A stretch of 64,000 nt of DNA, from assembly GCF_902635505.1 (NCBI RefSeq), contig NC_045429.1:35720257-35784256 (forward strand), written 5' to 3'. Of this stretch, positions 13,307 to 27,300 are shown piece after piece. Within the stretch, counting starts at the first letter, position 1. The number at the start of each line of letters is the position of its first letter. The position numbers and the translations under genes are program-made. Source of the DNA: Sarcophilus harrisii. Taxonomy: Eukaryota > Chordata > Mammalia > Dasyuromorphia > Dasyuridae. The notes under the pieces are model-generated. The model made no database searches. It saw only the letters and a list, made by a program, of their open reading frames with translations, and was not told the DNA's origin.

Positions 13307-16300
13307 TGAAGATTTTATAACTGTGAGGAAAAAAAGGCTAATTTTATTACAGTAATGTCTTATCTCAAAGGATGATGACTACTTCACCTAAATCCAATTA
13401 CACCCAACACATTACCCTATGATGTCATTGGCCCTCTTCAAAAATTTTCGGAGATGAACAACAATCTTATCTTATCAGAACCTAGCTTATCAGGCAGATT
13501 TGCCTGTCTGATTAGTGGAAATAAATAGAAATGGCATCCATACTCATTAACATTTTAGGACTGTTACCATCAACAACACAATGTCATCTATAAGTAAGGA
13601 CACGTGAAGGACTACACTATCTTACCATATACAGAATCTCTTTTCACTGTGATTCTGCCAAGAATATCCTATAGGACAGTGACACTTTACCAAGTCAGTT
13701 TCCATAATCCACAAACAGTAAACACAGCAGGATCTTATTTCAGTCAGTTATATAACTGTCAAGATGTACTCTTGTTCTCTTCACCTTTCATCAAAAATAA
13801 TACTTTGGGGGCAGTTAGGTGGCACAGTAGATAGAGCACCAGTCCTGAAGTCAGGAGGACCTGAGTTCAAATCTGGTCTGAGACACTTAATAATTCCTAG
13901 TTGTGTAACCCTGGGTAAGTCACTTAACCCCAATTGCCTCTGCAAAATAATAATAATAATAAGACGACCTGTGATATATATCAATTGTTATCATAAAGAT
14001 TTAACAGAAAAGAGAAAGTAAATATATGGGTTAGTAGATATTGATTTCTTTGGGGGGAGAAAACAATACAGTCCATGATTTTTCCTGATTATTTGTATCA
14101 TTTTTTTCTTCTAGTATCTTGAAAACAATTCCCTGAGTTCCTTTAAAATTGTGTTGCATCAATTCCAGATTTCTTTTTTTAAAATTTCATTATTTATGTA
14201 TTTGACATTCTTTTCTTTTTAAATTTTGAGCTCCAAATTCCTTCCCATCTACTCTCTCCATACTTCTACCCACAGAGAAAGCAAGAAGTATATCATATTT
14301 ATACATGTAAATAAGGGCAGTACATATTCCCATAATAGCCATATTTTTAAAGCAAGAAAAATAAAGAAAATAAAATTATATTTCAATTTGTACTCAGAAT
14401 TAACCAGTTTTCTCTCTAGAAGTGGATAGCATTTTTTCATCATAAGTCTTTCAGAATTGTCATGGAACATTTGAATTGATCAGAGTAGCCCAGTCTTTCA
14501 TAGTTGACCATTACAACATTGCTGTTACTACTTAAAATGATCTCCCAGTTCTTCTCATTTCATTTTGCATGAGTTTATATGGGTCTCGCCATAATTTCTG
14601 AAACTATTCCCCTCATCATTTGTCATAGAACTGTAGTACTCCTTCACTATTATATGCCATAACTGTTTCAGGCATTCACCAATTAATGAGCATCCCTTTA
14701 TCCCAATTCTTTGCCATCATTAAAAGAGCTGCTATAAAAACTTTTGTACATATAGACCCATTTCCTTTTTACTGATATTTTTAGGATACAGACCCAGTAA
14801 TTATATTATTAGATCAAAGGCCATACATGGTTCTTCAACATGTTGAACATAGCCCCAAATTTTTCTCCAGAATAGTTCAACCAATTCTGTACTCCTATCA
14901 GTAAGCAGTTCATTAGTCTATCTGATAGGTGTGAGGTGGCGCCCTAGAGTTGCTCTAATTTGAATTTCTCTAATCAAGAGTGAATGCCAGAGTGGATTAA
15001 AATCCAGAATCCTACAATATGTTGCTTACAAGAAAGAGATTTGAAGAAGAAAGATGCATACAGAGTAAAAATAAAATGCTGAAACAGAATCTGTTATGCT
15101 TCAGCTGAAGTAAAAAAAAAAAAAAAGGCAGGGGTAGCAATCATGATCTCAGATCAAGCAAAAGCAAAAATAGATGTAATTAAAAGAGATGGGGAAGGAA
15201 ACTACATCTTATTAAAGGGTACCATAGATAGTGAAATAATATCAATACTAAACACATATGCACCAAGTGATACAGCATCTAAATTCCTAGAGGAGAAGTT
15301 AGTTGAAAGAATAGACAACAAAACTATACCATTGGGTGACTCTCAACCTTCATCTACCAGAACTAGATAAATATAACCAGAAAATAAATGAGAGAAGTTA
15401 AGAAAGTGAACAGAATTTCAGAAGAGTCAGGCAATGATAGATGGGCATTTTTATATGTTACCAACAAAGTCCAATAGCAATAGGTAGAAAGAGAAATCCC
15501 ATTTAAAATAACTGTAGATAATTTAAAATATTCAAATGTCTTCCTACCAAGACAAAGCCAGGATCTATATGAACACAATTACAAAACACTTTTTCACACA
15601 AATAAAGCTATATCTAAACAATTGGAAGAATATCAAGTACTCTTGAACAAGCCAAGCTAATATAATAAAAAAACAATAATTCTACTTAAACTAATTTACT
15701 TATGCAGGGACATAACAATCAAACTGCCAAGAAATTACTTTATGGAGCTAGAAAAAATAATAACAAAATTCATCTGGAAGAACAAAAGGGCAAGAATTTC
15801 AAGGAAATTAATGGGAAAAAATGCAAAGGAAGGTGACCTAGCTGTACAAGACCTAAAACTATATTATAAAGCAGTGGTAATCAAAACCATTTAATAATGG
15901 CTAAGAAATAGAATAATGAATCAATGGAATAAGTTAGGTTCACAACACACAATCGTCAATGCCTAAAGTAATCAAGTGTTTGATAAACTCAAAGACTCCA
16001 GCTTCTGGGATAAGAACTCACTATTTGACAAAAATTAGTGGGAAAACTGGAAAATAGTGTGACAGAAACTAGCTATTGACCAACATCTTACACTCTATAC
16101 CAAAATAAGATCAAAATGAGTTCATGATTAAGACATAAAGAGTAATATTGCATGCAAGTTAAGAGAATAAGGGATAGTCTACCTCTCAGATATGAGGAAA
16201 AGAGAGGATGTTATGGCCAAAGAACAACTAAAGAACATTATGAAATGCAAAATGGATTTTGATTATATTAAATTTTAAAAGATTTTGTACAAACAAAACC

Positions 16301-19300
16301 AATGTAGCCAACATTAGAAACAGAAAACTTGGGGAAATTTTTACATCCAGTGTTTCTGATAGACAGTTACAAAATATAGAGACAATTGATCAAAATTTAT
16401 ACGAATATAAGCCATTCCCCAATTGATAAATGATCAAAGAATATGAAGAATTTTCCGGCAAAGAAATTAAAATAATTTCTAGACATATAAAAATTATTTA
16501 AATCACTATTGATTAGAATAATACAAAGACTCTGAGGTATCACTTCACACTTGTCAGATTGCCTAAGATGACAGGAAAAGATAATAATAAATGTTGGAGA
16601 GGATGTGAGAAAACTAGGACACTAACACATTGTTGGTAAAATTGTGAACTGATCTAACCATTCTGGAGAGCAATTTGGAACTATGCCCAAAGAGTTATTA
16701 AACTCTGCATACCCTTTGATCTAGCAGTGTCCCTACTGATTCTATAGCCCAAAGAGAATATAAAAAAGGAAAAAGGATTCACTTGTATGAATGTACATAA
16801 TAGCCTTTTTTGTAGAGGCAAGGAACTGATAATTGAATGGATAAAATGTCATATGAATATAATGTATTATTATTCTGTGAAAAATGATGAGCAGGCTGAT
16901 TTCAAAAAAAAGAAAAACTGGAAAAACTTACATGAATTAATGCCAAGTGAAGTGAATAAAACCAAGAGAACATTGTACACAGCAACAATAAGATTATGTG
17001 ATGATCAACTGTGATGGACCTGACTCTTTTCAACAATGAGGTGATTGAAGGCAATTCCAATAGATTTGTGATGAAAAGAGCCAACCAAATCCAGAGAGAG
17101 AACTATGGAAACAATGTAGATAAAAGCATATTTTCACCTATTTTCACTTTTTTGTTGTTGTTGTTATTGTTTGTTTTTCTTTCTCATGCTATTTTTTCCC
17201 CTTTTGGTCTGATTTTTCTCATACAGCAGGAGAGACATGGAAATATGTTTAGAGGAATTGAAGATTTTAAACTTATATTGGATTGCTTTCTGACTAGAGG
17301 AAGAGAGAAAGAAAGGAAGGGAGGGGAAAAAAATTGGAATATGAGATTTTGCAAGGATGAATGTTAAAAACTATCTTTGCATGTATTTTGAAAAAAAAAC
17401 TATTGTTGGGATTTTTTAAAAGGAATTATTTTCTTTATTGAGCTTTTGTATGTCTTTTCCCATTTGTCCAATTGTTTTTAAGGGATTCTTCAGTGGATTT
17501 TTGTGTCTTATTTACCATTAGGCCAATTCTATTTTTAAGATGTTATTATCTTTAGGGTTTTTTGTGAGATTTAAAAAAAACACTAAGTTGTTAATTTTCT
17601 TTTCACATTTTTCTTGCATCATTTTTATTTCTTAATTCTTTCCTCACTCTTATCTCTTTCTTTAACTCTTCCAGGAATTCTTGTTTGGAGGGGGTGGGGT
17701 TGTAGTTTTTTTTCACATTGTCTTCTTCTGAGTTTATGTTTTGCCTTCTTTGCCACCATTGACTTTTTAAAGTCAACTTCTTTTTTGTTGTTTGCTAATT
17801 TTTACACCTATTTTTTTGTTTTTGTTTTTTACTTTTAATTTTGTTAAAGTTGGATTCTGCTCACCTGGGGGTAAAGAAGGCACTGTTCCAAGCTTCATAA
17901 AATTTTTACACTGCTGTTTTCAGAGCTTTTTTGGCAAGGTGGTTGGAAAGCTGGGGTTCTGCAAAATTTTGGTGGTGTGATTTGGGGAGAGATTTATACA
18001 CTGCTCTCCTGGTGAAGGTCCGTGCTACCATGAAACTGCAAGCTATCCTCCTAGTCCCATTAGTTCTCTGTGCCTTGACACAAGGACCAAAGCCTCTGCT
18101 CCCTTGTGACTGATCCAGGCTCTCCTCTCTACCTTGGAACTGCAACCCAGAACTGCATATACGTAATAAGGCTCTTTGCTATTTTATGAAACAGTAATAC
18201 CTATCATTTACATGATGATCCTCCATAAAAAAAAAAAAAAATTGCAAAGGTGTCTGTAATTGAATGATTGCTGATCTTGGCTACCACAATTGCATGCTTG
18301 GCAAAAGGTTAAATACTTGCTAGCAGTTTGAAATAGTGATTCAAATATTTGAAATAATCTGAGCTCTTTTGGGGTCTCTTCATTGTAATGACAACTTTAT
18401 ATAAATTAAACTTCTATGTTTTTTTTCAGTCATTTTCAGTCATGTCATTCTTTGTAACTTCATTTGGGGTTTTCTTAGCAAAGACACTGGAGTGGTTTGT
18501 CATTTTCTTCTCTAGTGCATTTTACAGATGAGGAAACTGAGGCAGACAGGATTAAGTGATTTGTCCAGGATCACACAGCTAATAAGTGTCTGAGGCCAGA
18601 TTTGAACTCAGGAAGGTGAGTGTCTTCCTGTATCTAGGCCAAGCACTTTTATCTCCTATGTCACCTAGCTATCCCCCATTACAGTTCTATAGAAAACTAT
18701 AATAAACATAATAGTGTTCTTTTCCTTTATCTCATCCCATTTTTAGCATTAATAATTTATTTTAATAAGTCATATTGGAGCTTGTATTTGTATATCTGAT
18801 TTCTCATCTTTTTCTTATGGCCATCTTTACTTTGGTGTCACTAAATCTCGATATATAATTCTTCATAGAATTTCTCTACTTATTTTTTCCAACAGATTTT
18901 AACCCTTAATCTGCGATTATTTTCCCATCTCTTTAATGTTTTCTATGAGCCTTAAGGAGAGATGACTAAATGGCTTGTCTCATTTCTTGTTGAATGTAGG
19001 CACAGATTGAAGCTTACTCTGCTAACTTCTTTATTTGCCTCTTCAAGAATAAACAAGTGCCAGCCTTCCTTTTAGCTGCAACTTCCATTTATAGCAATAA
19101 CATCAATATCAATATGGTTCATTTCTATCTCACTGTTATTGGCCAAGGACCTTACTCTTAGGTCATCAGCTATCAAATTAATGTTTATATATGGCTAAAA
19201 ACCTGTTATTAATGATATCCTTAGTCCCTTTTCCACTACTCAATCACTATCATAGTGGAAATACAAAGGGACTTAGAACAAAGCTGAGGGTTATTTTATT

Positions 19301-22300
19301 TCAAAGAATTCATGACTTAATTGCCCTGGGGCTGAGTTAGGCTGTCTTTGAACAACAGATAGTCTCATCTCTGTTTCAGTGTTTATTAATCTAGTACCTC
19401 TTGTATCTGACTATAGTGGAATGCCCTTTTCCATCCACATGTCCCTGGACCATCTTTAGTTGCCCTTCAAGGCTACCATACTCTGATACTAGCTTTGCTG
19501 TTGGGTCCTTCTTTCTATTGTCTGTGATAGAAGTTAAGGGATTTAAAAGGTCACTTAATTGTAATTTCTATTGCTCTAGTGGAACTTAAGGATTTTGCAA
19601 GAGCAGATATATGGGAACTGGGACTTCATCCTCCTGTTCAGACAGTCTTCTTGGCCCAAAGTTTGTAAAGGCTTTAAGGTCAATGAAGCTAAATGATAGA
19701 TTTTTATTTTAAAAGAAAGTGATAAAAATGAGTCCCAATTCCCATATTTATGCCTTTACTATGTTTGTAAATTTGTGAACTGCATACAACTTTAAAATTT
19801 TCTACTCTCTTAAATTTGGTGTTATAGTTAGATTATTTATATTTGCTCTTGCTGTTTCCTGTCTTAGCTTGGTTGGTCTATTGGTCCCAAGAATCTCATA
19901 AGACAAATGCAGATTGTCCAACAAAATGTCATTTATACTTGTGCAACTCCTTTACAGGTAAGTACAAGTGGTACCTGGAAATTTATGAGTTTTTTGTTTG
20001 AAGTTAGCACTTGATGTGATGTATATTTTAAATAGTTAAGTTTTTGCCTCCATGCCTAGAAATAAGCTTCACCCCATCTTAAGTCCAACTCTTAATATAT
20101 TTGGACAATTTAGAGAAAATTACCAATTTCAGTGACAGTGTTTTCATTATCAATTCTAGGTATTTTATATATTAAAAAGTGACTTTTCTAAACAAATGTT
20201 TCTATAGACGAAGTATTAGCTTTTGGCTGTTAGATATTTTGTGAATTATATTTTCATTGAAAAAAAAAGTATTTCTTTCTAAGAAGCAAAAAACCCACCA
20301 TTAAAAACTCCTGAATGGAAAAATTTCTATTTTTAAATGCAGATTTTCAATAAGGATTTAAAATATTTTTTAAAGTCTATTAATTACAATAGCACTGGAT
20401 TCTTTTTAAACAACTTTTTTATTGATAACCTCAATGAAAACAATAATAACAAAAATAATAATAGTTGCCCTTTATGCAGCACTTTAAAGATTTACCAATA
20501 ATTTTATATAATAGATGGCATCCTTTTCAAATTCAAAGAACACAGAAACTAGATAAAAGAGGTATAATAAAATCAATATCCCAAATCATTGCAGCAATCC
20601 AGATAGAAACAAAAGGAAAATTAGAAGTAAAAGTTCTATGTTTAGAACTCAAAAGTTTATTATGGGAAAAATGTCCCTTCCAATTAGTTCCCCCAGAATG
20701 AATATAAAGAAACCATATTGTGTGTTCAACTTTTAAAAATTAGACTGCTTATACTTAGGCATATTTAGATGATATTAAATACTAATCTAATATTTTTTAA
20801 AAAGACAATGACTTTTATTTCAAAACTAGTAATATTCACTATATACAACCAAGGCATATTGAGTAAAAGCTCAAATCTCAAAATTTCAAAATTAGAAAGA
20901 ACCCAAAAGCCCATGTAGTCCAACCCATAAAATAACCAACAACAACAAAAAAATTTCTCTCGGGTATTATAACTTCCTAACAAATAGCTATTATTTTTTT
21001 GCTTGAAAGTGACCTACAAGAGAGCTGATACTTCCCTTATTAGCTCCTTCCACTTTAAGAAAGCTCTGATTATTGTTTTTCTAGATATCACATCCAAATT
21101 TTTCTCATTACAGATTCCACCCTAGAGATAGCTTGGCATGGAAATAAAGAACTAGCATCAGAGTCAGGAAAACTTGAGTTCAAATCCCCGGTTTTGACAC
21201 AACATTGGCTGAGTTGCCTGGGCTGCCTGGGCTGCCTGGCCAAGTTGCCCTGGCCAAGTGTCTTAAAACTCTGAATCTTAAAGCAGGTGGAAGGTTCCAC
21301 CATTTTTCCAGTCCCTCAGATATGCAGATTTAAGTCATCCTTTACTCCTTCCTCTCTTTCACTTTTTCTCTCTGATCAATTGCCAGGTCTACCTTTCTGG
21401 CATCTTTCCCCTTCTTTCCACTTAGCTAGCTCTTCCACACTCTTATCCTAGATTACAGTTGGAAATTCTGAAATGGTCACGATGATACTATCACTCACTT
21501 ACCTTTGCTCAAGAATCTCCCGTGTCTCCCAATCACTTCAGAATAAAATGCAAACTCTTTTGTTTGGTATTTCAAGTGTTTCATAGTCTGACCCCAGCCT
21601 GTCTCTCCAGAATTCGTCCCTAATGCTTCTCTCTACATTGCAGGTAAACCTATCCTTTTTGCCATTCCTCATATACAGTGCCCATCTCCCACCTCTGTGC
21701 CTTTAGACAATGTATCCTCCTTGCCTGTCTTATAAAATTCCTTGGGTCAACTGCCACTTTTTACCTGAGGTCCATTTGTGTCTTCTACAAGGATGTCAGA
21801 GGCAAGAATTCACTTCTGTCTTTGTGTCCAACATCATCTTCGTCAGCCTCTCCTAGGAGATTAACAGGAAACTCAGTGTCATGGAGATTGCTTCAGCTTT
21901 GGTGCTGTCACCTTTGTTAGTCCCCTCCATTTCTCCAGCTTTTCTGGGGCACTGGAGAGCAGAGTAAAGAGCTCCACCCATGATTCCCATCTCTTCACTT
22001 GCCACTAGCTGTTCAGTTCATTTCTACTCCAGTGTTATCCTCCTCCTCCCACACTAAGTCCCCTCCTTTTCAGTTTCCTTTTGTGCATTGTCTTCCTCTG
22101 TTAGAATGTAAGCTCTTGGAAGGCAAGAATTGTCTCTTTTTCTTATTTGTATCCCCAGCATTTTAGCTTAGCACCTGATACATGATTAGCACTGAATAAA
22201 TCTTACTGCTTTACTGATTACTGAGCCCTCCTCCCAGTTGGTAGCATTCCCTTGAAATATTTTTCTACTTACTTTCTACATGTTTGGTGACATTCTGTAC

Positions 22301-24287
22301 AAAAGCTGTTCTTTCTTAGTGGACAAAGAGCTGTCTTTGGAACCAGGAAGACCTGGGTTTGAGCTCTGACTAGGCCACAAACTGGTCGTGGAATTCAGGG
22401 CAACTTTCTTAGTCTGTAAGTTGGAAGGCAAGTTCCAGTCAGCATCGGGGAGAGCTCCCTCATCAGAAGTTCCCTCTGCCAGTAAAATCACAGGGCAATT
22501 TCAAAAAGAAAAAAACTATTGTTAACACATGAAATGTATAGTTATGTTGTATCCATCTTTGTATGTGCGAATCAGTTTTTAAATTGACTTATCTGTGTGC
22601 ATGTTGGTACCCCGAGTAGAGTATACCCTTCTCCAAGCAGGGACTAGACAAATGCTCTCTCCTGAGCCATGTCCAGATTTACATATTTTATTATTGTCTG
22701 ACTCATTTCTCTCCACGTAGCTTATAGATCTCACAAGAATTGTGTTAATGATCTTATCCAATTTAACAAGCATTGAGTACCTATAGTATACTATGTATTC
22801 TACTAGGGACCAGAGATATAAAAACAAAATGGAAAAAAAAAATAATCCTTGCTCTCAAGGAACTTATACTCTCCTGACAGGATATAATATGGGTACAGAT
22901 AAGCAAAGTTAATGTAATTTAAGAAAGGTACAAGAGGAAGCAATGATTAATGGGGTCAGGAAGACTCCCTATAGGAGGCAACACATGAGCTGGGCCTGGA
23001 AGGGAGTTGGAGATTCTGCAGAAGACACCCGCCCTCAACACTGGACCACCACTAGGGGGCCTTTTCCCCCATTAGTTACTTGTTTTCTCTTAACACTAGA
23101 ACAGGAGACTAAGGTACCTCCATTGGAAACTCCAGACCTAGTGACCCCTTTATAGTTGCATCTTGGGAAACTGAGGTCTCTAGTTGGTCTCTACTTGTCT
23201 GGTCTTAGGGCCCATTCTTATACTCCTTATTGCAGATTCACTGAAGGAGTGGTAAAGGAATTCACATCTAAGGGTAAAATATGGCAATTGGTACTGCTAC
23301 TCCCTAGAAGGATCATACTCTGACTGATCACCTCTTTCTAGTTATTGCATGCACATGAAATCTGTCTGCTTCTCCAATGGCCCAATATATTCTTCCTTGC
23401 TCTCTATCTTTTTGAATGTTCATACTAGTCAAGCAGTCAAATTTCTAGATGGTAGGATGCCCTGCTCAAAAATCTTTTTAAGTGCTTACTTAGGATCCTG
23501 TGAAATAATTCTCAGAGATAATACTGTTTTTCCAGAGTCCTGACCTAATTTCTGAGAACTCTGTCCTTGCCACACAATTATTTCCATAGAATGAGAACCA
23601 TTTTAAGCAACAACAGCCTAGGAACCTGAACTGCTTTCGATTTTTCTAGGATGGCTATAGGTAGCTTCAGAGGAAGAAAGAGGCAGTATCTGGGTCAGGT
23701 TTATTGGTACCAATTGCTGCTTTCCTGTTCAACCCACCCCACCCCCATCCCGATAGTATGTGTACTAATAAAACATGAAATGACCAAAGATCCAATGACA
23801 TTTTGAAATGTATTCATGTTACTTATTACAACAGTATCGTGATTAAGACTATAACTTCACATCCATAACCTCTGTAATAAGCAGTTAGACACTTGTGAAC
23901 ATAATGAAGCTATTAGGTTCATTAACAAGGCAAAGCAATTTGTAGAAGACCAAATCTATGAAAATATTAACCTCACACAGGAGTTTTGCCATGGCCTAAC
24001 TGCAATGAATCTTCACCTTTTTCCCCCACTTGCCTCCAGCACCTTCGTTATATCTTTTTCACTTATCCAAGCCAAACTCATCTGCTCTACCTGCCCTGTG
24101 TAGGACAGGTCATGAAACACTGGTGGAAGGAAAGAAAAACAAGAAGAGTTTGTCATTCTCAATTACATTAAGTCAGCCTCAGCCAGGAACAGCTTTGATA
24201 ACATTCTATTTCCCTCCTTGTAGTTTCAAAAGGGAAGGGAAAAGAGTGTGGTAGAAAATTACAAGGTTAAATATATAAATAAATGTA

Positions 24288-24336
<49 letters not shown>

Positions 24337-27300
24337 TGTGTGTGTGTATAAGTATATATATACACACATAAAGATATATAAACTATAATAAATAGCCACA
24401 GTCATGTCAATAAAAAAAGAAATATTAACTTTAACCATTATATATCTCTCAGATTGGCTAAGATGACAGGAAAAGATAATGATGGATATTGGAAGGGACA
24501 TGGGAAAAGTGGGACACTAATACATTGTTGGTAGAGCTGTGAACTGATCCAACTGTTCTGGAGAACAATGTGGAACTATGCCTAAAAGGCCATCAAAATC
24601 AGCATACTCTGATCCAGCCATGTCTCTACTGGGCCTGTATCCTAAAAAGATCATAAAAAGAGGGAAAAAACCCACATGTGCAAAAATGTTTGTAGCAGCT
24701 TTTTTGTAGTGGCAAGGAACTGACCATTAGTTAGGGAATGGCTGAACAAGTTATGGTATATGAATATTATGGAATATTATTGTTCTATAAAAAATGATCA
24801 GCAGGATGAATACAGAGAGGCTTGGAGAGACCTACATGAACTGATGCTGAGTGTAGTGAGAACCAAGAGAACGTTGTACACAGAAACAAGATTATGCAAT
24901 GATCAACTCTAATTGACATGACTCTTTCAACAGCAAAGTTATTGAGGCCAGTTCTGGGTCCAATGGGATGAAGAGAGCCATCTGCATCCAGAAAGAAGAC
25001 TATGGGAACCGAATATGAATTACAATGTAGTAGCTTCATTTTTTTGTTGTTGCTTGCACTTTGTTTTCATTCTCATTTTTTTCCTTTTTGATCTGAATTT
25101 TCTTTTGCAGCATAATAATTGCGGAAATAGTATAGAGGAATTGGACTGTTTAGCATATATCAGACAACTTGCTGTCTAGGGGAGGGAGAAAGAAGGAAAG
25201 GAGGAAAAAAAATGGACCACAAAATTTTGCAAGGGTGAATGCTGAAAACTGTCTATTCGTATGTTTTGAAAAGAAAAAGTTTTAATAAACTTGGAAAAAG
25301 AGAAAAAGTATTAACCTCAGATAACACTAGAAAAAAATTTCTCTTATCTGCTTAGTTAAGTAATCATTGGCTTATTAATCAACAATGATGCTGACTCTTT
25401 TTATTAAATTTGCATTACAATAATTAATGGGGAAAAACCATTTATTTTCCCATGTTTTTTTGAATCTTTAAAATAACAGGAAGCTTTGGCTCGAGCTTTT
25501 TGGTATGAAATAAAACAACTGAATGATCCACAATGCTACTTTTATTCTCTGCCCCGGGAGCTGGAAGGGAAACGGGATCGGATAATTCAGTTACTGCAAA
25601 AAATTGGATTGAATCCCATAATCCCTGAAGGGGGATACTTTGTCATAGCTGATGTTTCAGTGCTAAGTAAGTAAAAGTTTTGTAAAATGTTGGCATATGT
25701 AAATATAAATGTGGAATAATGTTTGGGTTTTGTTTGCTTGTTTGTTTGTTTTTGTGTAGTTCTATCTACATTCTAACTACGGAAAAGAGCAATCTTCCTG
25801 CAGGATTGGTAAAGATTTGTTTTTTCTTAGAAAATGCACATCATATCAATTCCATCTTAAAATAATATTTACTACAAGTAGTTCTAGTAAACACATGTGA
25901 TTCTGTAAAGATTATCAAGCTAGCAGATATGTTATAAAAAGTCTCTTTATAGAAAAGAGGAAAAAACAGAACAGTCCTGAATTTAAGTCTTGAACAGATG
26001 TTCTAAAAAGTAAACTGCATCTGGGAGTCCATAAGAAGAGTTAACTGATCATAAAACCGGATTGTAACTGTACCTAAATAATGTTGGTCTTAACACCAAG
26101 AAAGCAGCAATCATGATGAAGATGAGCTGCAGTAGCAGGGCTGGATTTTCTCATTGAATTCAGTCTCCTCTTGACATAGCCCATCCTACTTTTATGAAAA
26201 CTGGGAAAAGCAAAAGTACAGAGCTGACTTGAAGTAAATGTGCTAATATTTAGAACATGCTAAGAACTTTAAAAGAGAACAAATTTCATGCAGAGAACAA
26301 AGAAATCTGCCAAGTGGAAGGCCATCTGTAATGGGCACCTCCAATTTCTTTCCTCTTCCTTTGTACTTAACTCCCTCCTCATTCAATCAAAACTGCTAGT
26401 GCTAAAGTTACCAATAATCTCTTAATTGCCAAATCCAATAGCCTTTTCTCAACTCTCATTGTCATTACTGCCTCTTCTCACCAGGTTTCTCTACTCTCTC
26501 TCCTGATTCTCCCCCGTCTCTCTGACCACCCTTCAGTTTCTTTGGTTGGGTCTTCATCAGTGCCCCACAAGATTCTCCCTGAGACCCCTTCACTGCTAAT
26601 TGATCTGACACAAGCTTTTCTCAACTCAGGAAGGCTTCCTCAGCTCCACTATCCCAGAGATCTTCCTAAAGTGCAAGATCATTCTATGGCTGCTAGGTTC
26701 TCTTTTCTTCTCTACCTCCCTCTCTACTCAATGTTTCTCCCTCTATAGTAGTCCCTTCCCAGCCCCTCTTAAAATTTCTCTTATATCCTATTTATCTTAT
26801 ATCATTTGTTGATTATTAGTCTGTGAGCTTCTATAAGAACTTGTTTTTGTTTTTGTTTTTTTTACCTTTCTTTGTAGCCATAGGACTTAGAACAGAGGCT
26901 GGCACAATGGTTAATCAGTGTTTGTTATCTGACTGGTTGACTGAAGTATCCCAATAACGGATACCTAACAAATTTGGTCTGTGTAATTTTATATATCTTC
27001 TCTAAATTGTTTGTATGACTTACAAATGTTTATATGAGTTAGATGTTTAATTTTTTTCTAGGATCATAGTAAAATACATGTAAATAAATCCTTAATGAAA
27101 CACTGGAACAAGTATAAAAGTTAACTCTTCTCTACTTAAAAAATGTGTAATGAATGTGGAGAATATTTTCATATTATTTTATAATGTTTATTATAAATAT
27201 AAATATAAAATTATAAATAATTGTATATTATTGATGAAAGTAAACTAATGAATGTCACTCAAAAACATCTGAGTATAAGAAATAAAAAAATTGTAGATGA

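Larger units (their letters stand above)
12740..19867 (+). other. KYAT3: KYAT3 intron, 7.1 kb
   Basis: It holds two sense SINEs, a CORE-SINE tail, a (TA)n tract, a 4 kb cluster of L1-type pieces in mixed orientation (14160-18220) and an antisense CORE-SINE (18440-18680). The stretch 18690-19860 shows nothing I can name. Confidence 0.8.
19958..25479 (+). other. KYAT3: KYAT3 intron, 5.5 kb
   Basis: It contains SINEs (21125-21300, 22300-22490), L2 (21340-22205), an unassigned repeat (22790-23000), a CTCF-like motif (23049-23061), a TA/TG microsatellite and an L1 3' end (24430-25295). The stretches 19960-20810 and 23070-24280 show nothing I can name. Confidence 0.8.

Noticed and set aside
13003-13960. 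tRNA genes
   Set aside because: The A- and B-box-like sequences belong to SINE heads with A-rich tails; no cloverleaf with a proper acceptor stem is seen.
13764-14021. Overlapping 85- and 67-codon frames on both strands
   Set aside because: They lie across a tRNA-headed SINE and its AAT tail.
15143-15370. A 75-codon frame ([15 protein letters not shown]) as a host gene
   Set aside because: It is an in-frame remnant of L1 ORF2.
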